In this document: positions 27,126 through 36,320 of the stretch, piece after piece
Position numbering within the stretch: the stretch's first letter is position 1
Layout: each line of letters opens with the position of its first letter
Assembly: GCA_905235115.1 (NCBI GenBank)
Contig: CAJOKT010000001.1
Location: 1-64,000 of the forward strand
DNA length: 64,000 bases
Origin: an uncultured Peptostreptococcaceae bacterium
GTDB taxonomy: Bacteria > Bacillota > Clostridia > Peptostreptococcales > Anaerovoracaceae
Direction: 5' to 3'
Made by a program: the position numbers and the translations under genes
Notes under the pieces: generated by a model
The model's database searches: none
The model's input: only the letters and a program-made list of their open reading frames with translations
Told to the model about the DNA's origin: nothing

Positions 27126-30100
27126 ATGGTTTACAGAGTATACGTTGAAAAGATAAAGGGCCTGGACAACGAGGCCAGAGCTCTTTTGAACGACTTCAGG
27201 GAGCTTCTGGGAGTCCGGGGACTGGAAGATGTGAGACTCTACAACAGGTATGATCTTGAGGGTATCAGCCGTGAGCTTTTTGAAAGCGCTGTGAAGTCTG
27301 TGCTAAGTGAGCCCCAGCTGGACCGGGTGACATACGAGATACCTGAGGGGGATCGGGTGTTTTGCGTGGAATATCTTCCCGGGCAGTTCGACCAGAGAGC
27401 ATCTTCGGGCGCTGAATGCATCCAGCTGATCTCAAAGGCCGAAAAGCCTGAGATAAGGAGCGCTAAGGTATATGCTCTTTTTGGCAGCATTTCCGACGAA
27501 GACCTGGAAGCTGTGAAAAAATACGTGATCAACCCGGTGGAAGCCAGGGAAGCGTCTCTGGAGAAGCCCAAGACCCTTCAGATGGATCTGGCTGAGCCTG
27601 AGGATGTGGCTGTGATCGAGGGCTTCAGGGAAATGGATGACCGGGCGCTTAAGAACATGGTGGACCAGCTGGGCCTTGCCATGGATGAGGGAGATCTTAA
27701 GTTTACCAGAGGCTATTTCGCGAAAGAACAGAGAGACCCCACCATAACCGAGATCAGAGTTATCGACACCTACTGGTCAGACCACTGCAGACATACCACC
27801 TTCAATACCATCATCGACAGCGTGACATTTGAGGATGACTACATCCGGGAGGCATGGGAGAGATACCATGACCTTAAGAGGGAACTGAACAGGACAAAGC
27901 CGGATTCACTCATGGACGTTGGCACCATAGCTGCGAAGGTACTCAAGAAGAGAGGCATTCTGGACAGGCTGGACGAGTCCGGGGAGATAAACGCCTGCAC
28001 CATCAGGATAAAAGCAGATATTGAGGGGGAAACCGAGGACTGGCTTCTTCTCTTCAAGAACGAGACTCATAACCATCCTACGGAGATCGAACCCTTCGGA
28101 GGCGCCGCCACCTGTATCGGCGGAGCCATCAGGGACCCTCTTTCCGGAAGAAGCTACGTATACGCAGCCATGAGAGTCACCGGGGCTGGTGATCCTCTCA
28201 GGCCAATTAAAGACACATTGCCAGGAAAGCTGCCCCAGAGGACACTGGTCACCAAGGCCGCTCAGGGCTACAGTTCCTACGGTAACCAGATCGGTCTTGC
28301 CACGGGGCAGGTGGACGAGCTCTATCACCCGGGATATGTGGCAAAACGTATGGAAGTGGGAGCTGTCATTGCTGCCGCTCCTAAGGAAAACGTTGTAAGA
28401 GAAGAACCCGAAGCAGGGGATATCGTCATCCTCCTGGGCGGAAAGACAGGCCGCGACGGATGCGGCGGAGCCACCGGCTCCTCCAAGTCACATAACGCCA
28501 TGTCTCTTGAGACCTGCGGGGCAGAGGTCCAGAAGGGCAATGCTCCTGAGGAGAGGAAGCTCCAGCGGCTTTTCAGAGACCCTGAAGCATCACGCATGAT
28601 AATCCGCTGCAACGACTTCGGAGCAGGCGGAGTGTCAGTTGCCATCGGCGAACTGGCCGATGGACTGGATATCGATCTGAACAAGGTACCCAAAAAGTAC
28701 GAGAGCCTGGACGGCACCGAACTTGCCATCTCTGAGTCTCAGGAGAGGATGGCTGTGGTGGTCAGAGCAAAAGACAAGGACAGATTCTGTGAACTGGCGG
28801 AGAGAGAAAATCTGGAAGCTACAGCCGTAGCCTACGTAACCGACAACGGAAGACTTGTTGAAAAATGGAACGGCAGGGCTATCGTGGATATTTCCAGAGA
28901 GTTCCTGGATACCAACGGTACAGAGAAGCACATAGATGTGGTAGTTCCGAAGGAAAAGGACTTCGGCAAGGAGACAGTAACGGATCTCGCTGAAGGCATG
29001 AAAGCTCTCGCAGGGGATCTGAACGTGTGCTCCGGGAGGGGCCTTTCCGAGAGATTCGACTCCACTATAGGCGCAGGCACGGTGCTCATGCCTTTCGGAG
29101 GGAAATACCAGCGGACTCCCATACAGGCCATGGTTCACAAACTCCCGGTCATGGGAAGGGATACCAGAACGGTTAGCTTCATGTCCTATGGCTTCGATCC
29201 CTTTATTATGGAGAAGACTCCCTTCAGGGGGGCATATTTTTCCGTCGTTTCATCTGTGGCAAAGCTCATCGCTGCCGGCGCGGAGAACAGGGATATCTAT
29301 CTTTCATTCCAGGAATACTTCGAGAAACTGGGGCAGGACTCCGGCAAGTGGGGCGTTCCCTTAAGCGCTGTTCTTGGAGCAATGGAGGCTCAGATGGATC
29401 TCAGAGCCGGCGCCATCGGCGGAAAGGATTCCATGTCCGGCACATTCGAGGATATCCATGTGCCGCCCACGCTCATATCTTTTGCGGTTGCGGCAGGTGA
29501 TATCGACAGGGTGAAGAGCCCGGAATTCAAGAAGGCAGGGCACACGGTGCTCTGGGTGAAGCCTGAGCTTGACGGAAGGGGGCTTCCCTCGGGAAGATCC
29601 ATGAACAAGGTGTTCAATGCCGTAAGCGCGCTGAACAGAAGGCTGGAAGCCGCATATACTCCTGCATACGGCGGAGTGGCTGAAGCTGTGTTCAAGATGT
29701 CGATTGGAAACGGAGTGGGATTCCGCTATGCAGATAATGTTTCCCTCAATGACATATTCGGTTATTCCTACGGAAGCTTCGTCCTTGAGATAAAGGACGG
29801 GGAGGATGAGTACGCGCTTAGATTCCTCCGCGATGCCGGGATCGACGGTACCGTGCTGGGTCTCACCACAGAAGAGCAGAATATTTCCCTGGGCGATATG
29901 GAAGTGTCCCTGGGCGAGCTTTCAGCCATATATGAGGGAAAACTTGAACCTGTGTACCCATGCAACATTGTTCAGGACGGACCGGCGCTCCACAACGCGG
30001 AGTTCACCGGAGACGGAGGATTCGGAACAAGTGCGGCCGTATATTTTGCGAAGCCGAAGGTGCTGATCCCTGTATTCCCGGGAACTAACTGCGAGTACGA

Positions 30101-30860
30101 CACTGCCAAGGCGTTCCTGGAAGCGGGGGCGGAGCCCGAGATATTCGTCATAAACAACCTGTCCAGCAGTCATGTTGCCAGGTCAGTTGAGAGTTTTGCA
30201 GACAAGGTGAAGGAAAGCCAGATCATTTTCGTACCCGGCGGATTCTCCGGAGGGGATGAGCCGGACGGATCCGGAAAGTTCATCACCGCGTTTTTCAGAA
30301 ATCCTGAGATCAGAGATGCGGTCATGTCGCTTCTTGAGGACAGGGACGGCCTTATGGGAGGCATCTGCAACGGCTTCCAGGCCCTGATCAAGCTGGGGCT
30401 TCTTCAGTACGGCAGGATAGTGGACACCGACAGCCGGTCAGCTACTCTCACCTTCAACAGAATTTCCCGTCACCAGTCCAAGATCGTGAATGTCAGGGTC
30501 GCATCCGTCAAGTCACCCTGGCTGTCAGCGGTCAGGGCAGGGGACGTGTACCAGGTCCCCGTTTCCCACGGCGAAGGCAGATTCATGGCTCCTGAGGATG
30601 TCATTAAGGAACTGGAACAGAAGGGACAGATCATGACCCAGTATGTGGATCTTATGGGTAATGTCACTTATGACATCCAGTTCAATCCCAACGGGTCTGA
30701 CATGGCAGTGGAGGGTCTGATCTCACCGGGAGGCAGGGTCATCGGCAAGATGGGCCATGCCGAGAGGAGAGGCTACGGACTGTACAGAAACGTGCCGGGC
30801 AATTTCGACATGAAACTATTTGAGTCCGCAGTGAGATATTTTAACCCGAATCACTGTTGA
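27126..30860 (+). CDS. purL: Phosphoribosylformylglycinamidine synthase, single chain
   Basis: 1244 residues. Converts FGAR to FGAM using glutamine and ATP. Domain order: PurS-like N-terminus, linker, two AIR-synthetase-like halves (HNHPTEIEPFGGAATCIGG, then later SFMSYGFDPF) and a C-terminal glutaminase with nucleophile Cys1081 (GGICNGFQA) and VSHGEGRF carrying a catalytic His. So here, unlike in the PurF-like gene, the glutaminase is complete. The long single-chain form is typical of Gammaproteobacteria, Bacteroidetes and many clostridia. A strong promoter for the next gene overlaps its stop codon. Confidence 0.95.
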   Translation: MVYRVYVEKIKGLDNEARALLNDFRELLGVRGLEDVRLYNRYDLEGISRELFESAVKSVLSEPQLDRVTYEIPEGDRVFCVEYLPGQFDQRASSGAECIQLISKAEKPEIRSAKVYALFGSISDEDLEAVKKYVINPVEAREASLEKPKTLQMDLAEPEDVAVIEGFREMDDRALKNMVDQLGLAMDEGDLKFTRGYFAKEQRDPTITEIRVIDTYWSDHCRHTTFNTIIDSVTFEDDYIREAWERYHDLKRELNRTKPDSLMDVGTIAAKVLKKRGILDRLDESGEINACTIRIKADIEGETEDWLLLFKNETHNHPTEIEPFGGAATCIGGAIRDPLSGRSYVYAAMRVTGAGDPLRPIKDTLPGKLPQRTLVTKAAQGYSSYGNQIGLATGQVDELYHPGYVAKRMEVGAVIAAAPKENVVREEPEAGDIVILLGGKTGRDGCGGATGSSKSHNAMSLETCGAEVQKGNAPEERKLQRLFRDPEASRMIIRCNDFGAGGVSVAIGELADGLDIDLNKVPKKYESLDGTELAISESQERMAVVVRAKDKDRFCELAERENLEATAVAYVTDNGRLVEKWNGRAIVDISREFLDTNGTEKHIDVVVPKEKDFGKETVTDLAEGMKALAGDLNVCSGRGLSERFDSTIGAGTVLMPFGGKYQRTPIQAMVHKLPVMGRDTRTVSFMSYGFDPFIMEKTPFRGAYFSVVSSVAKLIAAGAENRDIYLSFQEYFEKLGQDSGKWGVPLSAVLGAMEAQMDLRAGAIGGKDSMSGTFEDIHVPPTLISFAVAAGDIDRVKSPEFKKAGHTVLWVKPELDGRGLPSGRSMNKVFNAVSALNRRLEAAYTPAYGGVAEAVFKMSIGNGVGFRYADNVSLNDIFGYSYGSFVLEIKDGEDEYALRFLRDAGIDGTVLGLTTEEQNISLGDMEVSLGELSAIYEGKLEPVYPCNIVQDGPALHNAEFTGDGGFGTSAAVYFAKPKVLIPVFPGTNCEYDTAKAFLEAGAEPEIFVINNLSSSHVARSVESFADKVKESQIIFVPGGFSGGDEPDGSGKFITAFFRNPEIRDAVMSLLEDRDGLMGGICNGFQALIKLGLLQYGRIVDTDSRSATLTFNRISRHQSKIVNVRVASVKSPWLSAVRAGDVYQVPVSHGEGRFMAPEDVIKELEQKGQIMTQYVDLMGNVTYDIQFNPNGSDMAVEGLISPGGRVIGKMGHAERRGYGLYRNVPGNFDMKLFESAVRYFNPNHC

Positions 30861-30885
30861 AAATGTCAAATTTCTAATGTATAAT
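30857..30885 (+). promoter_or_regulatory. Promoter overlapping the purL stop codon
   Basis: TTGAAA (30857-30862), 17 nt, TATAAT (30880-30885). It drives the small P-loop gene at 30928. Confidence 0.8.
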
Positions 30886-30927
30886 TGAATAACGATAAAG
30901 TTCACATACATTTGGAGGTATATTGCC

Positions 30928-31350
30928 ATGGTTAGATTGCTGATCGGACATAAAGGGTCCGGCAAAACAAAGCAGATGATAGATCTTGCCAACGAAGCCG
31001 TTGAGCAGGCAAACGGTTCGATCATTTTTATAAATAAGAATCAGAGACTCATGTTCGATCTGAAATATGCGATCAGAGTCATTTGTATGGAAGATTTCGA
31101 ACACGTTACCAACTCAGACGAATACATTGGCTTCCTGTACGGGATCATCAGTCTGGATCATGACATAGAGACTATTTTCATAGACAGCATACTGAAGCAT
31201 GCTGATTTCAAGCTTACAGATCTTCCTGAATTCATCGACAGACTCAAGGACATTTCCAAGAACTACGGCATGGATTTCGTGGTTTCCGTTTCTGCTGACA
31301 AGGAAGAGATGATCGGTGTTGATTTCGAAGGCGTCGATATAATCAACTGA
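30928..31350 (+). CDS. Small P-loop NTPase, unknown role
   Basis: 140 residues. Walker A motif GHKGSGKT at residues 7-14; a Walker B-like strand is IETIFIDSIL at about residues 80-89. The size is near the minimum for a P-loop domain, and it resembles the N-terminal part of helicase- or adenylate-kinase-like ATPases without further domains. TTGGAGG precedes the ATG. It has its own strong promoter and a terminator directly after, so it is a single-gene unit. No function can be named. Confidence 0.8.
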   Translation: MVRLLIGHKGSGKTKQMIDLANEAVEQANGSIIFINKNQRLMFDLKYAIRVICMEDFEHVTNSDEYIGFLYGIISLDHDIETIFIDSILKHADFKLTDLPEFIDRLKDISKNYGMDFVVSVSADKEEMIGVDFEGVDIIN

Positions 31351-31363
31351 CGAGATGGGAAAA

Positions 31364-31388
31364 GGCGGTCCGAAAGACCGTCTTTTTT
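31364..31388 (+). terminator. Terminator after the P-loop gene
   Basis: GGCGGTC (31364-31370) pairs with GACCGTC (31376-31382) around a CGAAA loop, then six T. Confidence 0.85.
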
Positions 31389-31396
31389 GATATGCG

Positions 31397-31412
31397 GGGT
31401 CCTTCGGGACCC
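31397..31412 (+). other. UUCG-capped hairpin in the Nudix gene leader
   Basis: GGGTCC-TTCG-GGACCC, a very stable small hairpin ending 3 nt before the AGGGGAGGAG ribosome site. No T run. It could protect or present the ribosome site. Confidence 0.5.
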
Positions 31413-31429
31413 AAGGGGAGGAGAATCTC

Positions 31430-32053
31430 ATGACAGATCTTTCCATGGAGGAGATCGCGCAGAAAATAAAGGACCGGCCGGCGGGCGTCATTGGAAGGAG
31501 ACGGGAGTATTCCGTCCTCATGCCTCTGGTGAACAAGGACGGAAGGATATGCTTTCTATTTGAGGTGCGGTCCCAGGATGTGGCCCAGCCAGGAGACGTA
31601 TGTTTCCCGGGAGGACGGATAGAAGAGGGTGAGACCGTCATAGAAGCCGCCCTCAGGGAGGCGGAAGAGGAGATCGGGCTGAAAAGTTCAGATCTCAAAG
31701 TCTTCGGACGATTCGACTCAATGATGGAGGTGGGGCGCATAGTCATGCATACGGTAGCCGCCGAGGTCAGGCCGGAGGCTCTGGACAGACTTGTGCCGGA
31801 TGAAGAAGTGAAGGAATGGTTCACTGTGCCGCTGGAGTTTTTTGCGGAAAACAGACCTGCCTATCACAGGATACCCTTGATCCAGAGCACGGATGACTTT
31901 CCCTTCAAGGAACAGGGGGTCGACCCAAACTACCGGTGGAGAAGGGCCTACGCAGATACATTTTTCTGGCATTATGAGGGACGCCTCATCTGGGGACTTA
32001 CAGCCGGGATCGTAGAATGGTTCATGGAAGAAATCATGGGAGTGTCCTACTGA
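31430..32053 (+). CDS. Nudix hydrolase, probable CoA pyrophosphatase (NudL-like)
   Basis: 207 residues. The Nudix box GGRIEEGETVIEAALREAEEEIGL fits Gx5Ex7REUxEExGU. Just before it, EVRSQDVAQPGDVCFPGG matches the extra motif shared by CoA pyrophosphatases, so it probably cuts CoA or acyl-CoA to 4'-phosphopantetheine and 3',5'-ADP. AGGGGAGGAG is the ribosome site. Substrate assignment rests on the motif only. Confidence 0.85.
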   Translation: MTDLSMEEIAQKIKDRPAGVIGRRREYSVLMPLVNKDGRICFLFEVRSQDVAQPGDVCFPGGRIEEGETVIEAALREAEEEIGLKSSDLKVFGRFDSMMEVGRIVMHTVAAEVRPEALDRLVPDEEVKEWFTVPLEFFAENRPAYHRIPLIQSTDDFPFKEQGVDPNYRWRRAYADTFFWHYEGRLIWGLTAGIVEWFMEEIMGVSY

Positions 32054-32108
32054 AAGCCATAAGTTCAAAAATAGCATGTAAAGATATGTTAAACCACAAA
32101 AAAATGCT

Positions 32109-32136
32109 TTTACAATACGTTTTTCTGTATTATAAT
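32109..32136 (+). promoter_or_regulatory. Promoter of the BMP/ABC importer operon
   Basis: TTTACA (32109-32114), 16 nt, TATAAT (32131-32136). Confidence 0.75.
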
Positions 32137-32176
32137 AGTGCAGTAAGTTAATCTATTTCACTTAGGAGGGAAAAAG

Positions 32177-33304
32177 ATGAAAAAGTTTTTAGCATTATTG
32201 TTATGCCTTGCTATGGTATTCACATTTGCAGCCTGCGGCGGCAACGGTGGAACTGATCAGGGCGGCAGTGATGAACCCACGGAAGTAACCTTTGATGATA
32301 TCGATGATAACTATGAATCCGCTGACGGAACATATCAGATCGCCATGGTTACCGACGTCGGTCAGTTAAAGGATGGATCTTTCAACCAGTTCACCTGGAA
32401 CGGCGTTAAGATGTATGCTTATGAGAACGGCAAGTCCTATAAGTATTATCAGCCCGCTAACGGATCCGCTGCAACAGATGATGACAGGATCAAGGCCATG
32501 ACAGACGCCTGCGATGCCGGCGCTGAGGTCATCGTAACTCCCGGCTTCCTTCAGGCAACTGCTCTTGAGACCGTAGCTCCTCAGTATCCCGAAGTACAGT
32601 TCATCTTCATCGATGGATGGGATATGGGACTTGACAACGTTCTCGGCGTTTCCTATCAGGAAGAGCAGGCCGGATATCTTGCAGGTTATGCTGCAGTTAT
32701 GGAAGGCTTCACCAAACTCGGATTCTCCGGCGGCGGCGGTGGCTCCAACCCGGCTTGTATCAGATACGGATACGGATATGCTCAGGGCGCAAACGCAGCT
32801 GCTGAGGCCAAGGGCGTTGATGTTTCCATGAGATATTCCTGGGAATATGGTTCTTCCTTCTCAGCATCTGACGACCTTCAGGCTATGCTTGCAGGATGGT
32901 TCAACGCCGGTACAGAAGTTATCTTCATGTGCGGCGGCACAATGTTCAACTCCGGAGCTGCTGCAGCTGAGGCTGCTGACGCTGCTATCATCGGTGTTGA
33001 CGTTGACCAGTCAAATCAGTCTGATACAGTAGTCACATCTGCTTGCAAGGGACTTGCTCAGTCCGTGCAGATCTCCCTTGGAAACTTCTACAACAACGGT
33101 CTCCAGAAGGGTGCTCTCGTTCTTGGAGCAGCTGATGATGCAGTAGGTCTTCCTGTTGACACATGGTCACTTGAGAACTGGACAGTTGATGATTACAATG
33201 CTCTCTTCGAGCAGATCAAGTCCGGCGAGATCGTGATCGACAACAGCAGCGACATGGCAGATCCCAGCCAGGCTGGTTTAGATCACATCACTTTCGAGAA
33301 CTAA
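32177..33304 (+). CDS. BMP-family lipoprotein, nucleoside-type ABC substrate-binding protein
   Basis: 375 residues. Signal peptide with lipobox FAAC (Cys20), then a short Gly/Asp linker and a BMP/PnrA-like periplasmic-binding fold (TDVGQLKDGSFNQFTWNG is the conserved start; QEEQAGYLAGYAA follows). The family binds purine or other nucleosides. Codon use is unusually uniform with many TCC/GCT codons, suggesting high expression. LAGGAGGG-type ribosome site. A terminator-like hairpin separates it from the ATPase gene, so the binding protein should be made in excess. Confidence 0.9.
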   Translation: MKKFLALLLCLAMVFTFAACGGNGGTDQGGSDEPTEVTFDDIDDNYESADGTYQIAMVTDVGQLKDGSFNQFTWNGVKMYAYENGKSYKYYQPANGSAATDDDRIKAMTDACDAGAEVIVTPGFLQATALETVAPQYPEVQFIFIDGWDMGLDNVLGVSYQEEQAGYLAGYAAVMEGFTKLGFSGGGGGSNPACIRYGYGYAQGANAAAEAKGVDVSMRYSWEYGSSFSASDDLQAMLAGWFNAGTEVIFMCGGTMFNSGAAAAEAADAAIIGVDVDQSNQSDTVVTSACKGLAQSVQISLGNFYNNGLQKGALVLGAADDAVGLPVDTWSLENWTVDDYNALFEQIKSGEIVIDNSSDMADPSQAGLDHITFEN

Positions 33305-33343
33305 TGACTTACGAAAATTCATGCCTATAGCATGAAAAGAAAA

Positions 33344-33370
33344 GGGGGAATTAAACATTCCCCCTTTTTT
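33344..33370 (+). terminator. Partial terminator between binding protein and ABC genes
   Basis: GGGGGAA (33344-33350) pairs with TTCCCCC (33358-33364), then six T. Likely lets some transcripts through. Confidence 0.8.
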
Positions 33371-33410
33371 CAAAATTTATTTTCAGCTTTTGAGAAAAGG
33401 TACGGAAATT

Positions 33411-34949
33411 ATGTCAGAATATGTTATAGAAATGAACCACATCCGGAAGGAATTTCCCGGCATAGTGGCCAATGATGACATAACGCTCCAGCTTAAAAAG
33501 GGCGAGATACACGCTCTGTTAGGTGAAAACGGAGCCGGCAAGTCCACCTTGATGAGCGTGCTCTTCGGCCTGTATCAGCCGGAAGCCGGCGAGATCAAAA
33601 AGGACGGACAGGTCGTTAAGATCGATAATCCCAACGACGCCACTGCTCTGGGCATTGGAATGGTGCATCAGCACTTTAAGCTGATCGAGGTGTTCACGGT
33701 ACTCGATAATATCATCCTTGGCGCAGAGACCACAGGCCCAATGGGGTTCCTGAAGAAGAAAGAGGCGAGAGAAAAAGTTATCGCTCTGTCGGAGAAGTAT
33801 GGTCTTAAGGTAGACGTTGACGCAAAGGTAGAGGATATCACTGTAGGAATGCAGCAGAGGGTGGAGATCCTGAAGATGCTCTACAGAGACAACGACATCC
33901 TCATCTTCGACGAACCCACGGCAGTGCTCACTCCCCAGGAAATAGACGAACTCATGGAAATAATGAGAGGATTCGCCAGAGAAGGCAAATCCATCTTGTT
34001 CATCACGCATAAATTGAATGAGATCATGGCGGTATCCGACAGGGTAACGGTGCTCCGCAAGGGTAAATATGTGGGGACCGTCAATACCAAGGACACCAAC
34101 AAGCAGGAACTGTCGAACATGATGGTCGGACGTCCTGTACAGCTTGAGATCCACAAGAAACCCGCCACACCGGGAGATGTGGTCCTCAAGGTGGAAAACC
34201 TTACGGTACCGTCAAAGATCCACAAGAACAACGCGGTCAACAACGTATCCTTCGAAGTACATGCGGGAGAGATCCTCTGCATAGCAGGAATCGACGGAAA
34301 CGGACAGACTGAACTGGTATACGGCATTACGGGACTTGAAAAAGCATCCGGAGGCAAGATAACCCTTCTCGGAGAGGACATCTCAAATGCCTCCATCAGA
34401 AAGCGTGCCCTTGCCGGCATGTCCCATATCCCTGAAGACAGGCATAAGCACGGACTTATCCTGGGCTATACGCTGGAGCAGAATCTTGTGCTTCAGAAGT
34501 ACAAGGAACCTCAGTTCCAGAATCACGGATTCATTAAATTTGATGAAGTGAGAGACTATGCCGACAAACTCATCGAAGATTTCGATATACGTTCCGGACA
34601 GGGGCCCATCACTATTGCAAGGTCTATGTCAGGAGGAAACCAGCAGAAGGCTATCATCGCCCGTGAACTGGACAGAGATGAACCTCTTCTGGTAGCGGTC
34701 CAGCCCACCAGAGGACTGGACGTAGGTGCCATAGAGTATATCCACTCACAGATCGTGGAAGAGCGTGATCAGGGCCAAGCGATACTTCTTGTCTCACTGG
34801 AGCTGGAAGAGGTCATGGGACTTTCAGACAGAATACTCGTCATGTATGAAGGTGAGATCGTGGGAGAAGTGGATCCAAAGACGACCACTCCCGAAGAACT
34901 GGGACTTTACATGTCAGGAGCCAAGCGTCAGGGAAAGGAGGCGGAATAA
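33411..34949 (+). CDS. ABC importer ATPase, two-domain (nucleoside type, NupO-like)
   Basis: 512 residues. Two ABC domains: the first with Walker A GENGAGKS near residue 40 and the Walker B ILIFDEPTAVL; the second from about residue 255 with GIDGNGQTE in place of a good Walker A and a late SGGNQQKAIIARE signature. Such a degenerate second site is usual in the sugar/nucleoside (CUT2-like) importers. ATG at 33411 chosen; a TTG seven codons earlier is possible. It energises uptake of the ligand bound by the BMP lipoprotein. Confidence 0.92.
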   Translation: MSEYVIEMNHIRKEFPGIVANDDITLQLKKGEIHALLGENGAGKSTLMSVLFGLYQPEAGEIKKDGQVVKIDNPNDATALGIGMVHQHFKLIEVFTVLDNIILGAETTGPMGFLKKKEAREKVIALSEKYGLKVDVDAKVEDITVGMQQRVEILKMLYRDNDILIFDEPTAVLTPQEIDELMEIMRGFAREGKSILFITHKLNEIMAVSDRVTVLRKGKYVGTVNTKDTNKQELSNMMVGRPVQLEIHKKPATPGDVVLKVENLTVPSKIHKNNAVNNVSFEVHAGEILCIAGIDGNGQTELVYGITGLEKASGGKITLLGEDISNASIRKRALAGMSHIPEDRHKHGLILGYTLEQNLVLQKYKEPQFQNHGFIKFDEVRDYADKLIEDFDIRSGQGPITIARSMSGGNQQKAIIARELDRDEPLLVAVQPTRGLDVGAIEYIHSQIVEERDQGQAILLVSLELEEVMGLSDRILVMYEGEIVGEVDPKTTTPEELGLYMSGAKRQGKEAE

Positions 34950-36320
34950 ATGCCAAGACTTGAACCCGGAACGGGTAAGACCAAATGGTACAGGACCGAT
35001 GGGGCTGTGGCAGTATACTCCGCTTTGATCTCCATCCTTATCGGTATGGCAGTCGGTGCAGTGATCGTGGTGGTGGTCGGACTCCTCAAGCCCAACATCT
35101 CGCCCACCGGCATCTGGGAAGGAGTCAGACTGGTATTCCTTGGTGTGTTCTCCACGGGAAGATCAGGATCAGCTCTTTCCTTCGGATTCAACGCAGTCAA
35201 TATGGGCAACATGCTGTTCAGAGCAGTACCCCTTATCATGACCGGACTTTCAGTTGCAGTCGCCTTCAAGACCGGACTCTTCAACATCGGTGCCGCAGGA
35301 CAGTACCTCATGGGGACCATGGGGACCCTTTCTGTAGGTCTGTGGCTCGGATGGGCTGGAGTGCCCACCTTCGTTGCATGGATCTGCGCATTTCTTGCAG
35401 GAGTGATCCTGGGCGGTCTCTGGGGCGCTATTCCCGGACTGTTCAAGGCCTTCCTCAATATCAATGAGGTAATTACCTGTATCATGACGAACTGGATAGC
35501 GGCCAACCTTGTGACATGGTGGTTCGACGCCCATGAGATCTTCAAAAACTCCGCTGAAGGCGGAAAGGTGGGATACGTAATTCCCCTGAAGAACGTGGGA
35601 GTAGTAACACCGAAGATGTTCATGGACGTGCTCTTCAAAGGCTCCCAGGCTAACGGCGGGTTCTGGATCGCAGTTCTGATCGCGGTCGCCATGTGGATCA
35701 TGATGACCAAGACCACATTCGGATACGAGCTGAGAGCCTGCGGTTCCAACAGGCATGCCGCAAAATACGCCGGTATAAACGATAAGAAGAACATCATACT
35801 TTCCATGGCCATCGCAGGCTGTCTCGCTGCTGCAGGCGCTTCTCTTTATTATCTGTCAGGAAACACCGAGTTTTACTGGTCAACATACCAGAAACTCCCC
35901 GGCGAAGGATTCAACGGTATCCCCGTTGCACTGCTTGCGGCCAACCATCCGATCGGCGTGATATTCTCCGGAATATTCATGTCGATGCTGAATATCTCCG
36001 GTATCCAGCTTAAATACCTGACAGCGTACAACGAATACATTTCTGACATCATCATCGCGGTCATCGTTTACCTGTCAGCATTCTCCATGCTCTTCAAGAC
36101 CGTTCTTTCTAAGAAGATCAGAAAGGGCACCGGCGGAAATGTCAATGATGAACCCGCCCAGCAGCTGAAGACAGCCGATGAGCAGAACGCACAGGAGGAA
36201 AAAGAGATAATCGGAGACACTAAAAACTTCGAGGAAGATGTCATGGAAGACTATAAACAATTATTCGATGAAAGTGCCGGAATAGTTCATGCCGAATCTG
36301 AGGAAGGAGGGCAGAAGTAA
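34950..36320 (+). CDS. ABC importer permease 1 (NupP-like)
   Basis: 456 residues, about ten hydrophobic helices. Seen: GLSVAVAFKTGLFNIGAAGQYLMG, the conserved region of BPD_transp_2 permeases, here broken in two for clarity: GLSVAVAFKTG and LFNIGAAGQ. It has an acidic, hydrophilic C-terminal tail of about 70 residues (EEKEIIGDT..) not usual in the family. It starts directly after the ATPase stop and its own stop overlaps the next gene. Confidence 0.9.
   Translation: MPRLEPGTGKTKWYRTDGAVAVYSALISILIGMAVGAVIVVVVGLLKPNISPTGIWEGVRLVFLGVFSTGRSGSALSFGFNAVNMGNMLFRAVPLIMTGLSVAVAFKTGLFNIGAAGQYLMGTMGTLSVGLWLGWAGVPTFVAWICAFLAGVILGGLWGAIPGLFKAFLNINEVITCIMTNWIAANLVTWWFDAHEIFKNSAEGGKVGYVIPLKNVGVVTPKMFMDVLFKGSQANGGFWIAVLIAVAMWIMMTKTTFGYELRACGSNRHAAKYAGINDKKNIILSMAIAGCLAAAGASLYYLSGNTEFYWSTYQKLPGEGFNGIPVALLAANHPIGVIFSGIFMSMLNISGIQLKYLTAYNEYISDIIIAVIVYLSAFSMLFKTVLSKKIRKGTGGNVNDEPAQQLKTADEQNAQEEKEIIGDTKNFEEDVMEDYKQLFDESAGIVHAESEEGGQK

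Noticed and set aside
34928..35812. 294-codon minus-strand frame in the permease gene
   Set aside because: Mirrors hydrophobic codons of the permease; low complexity, no start site.
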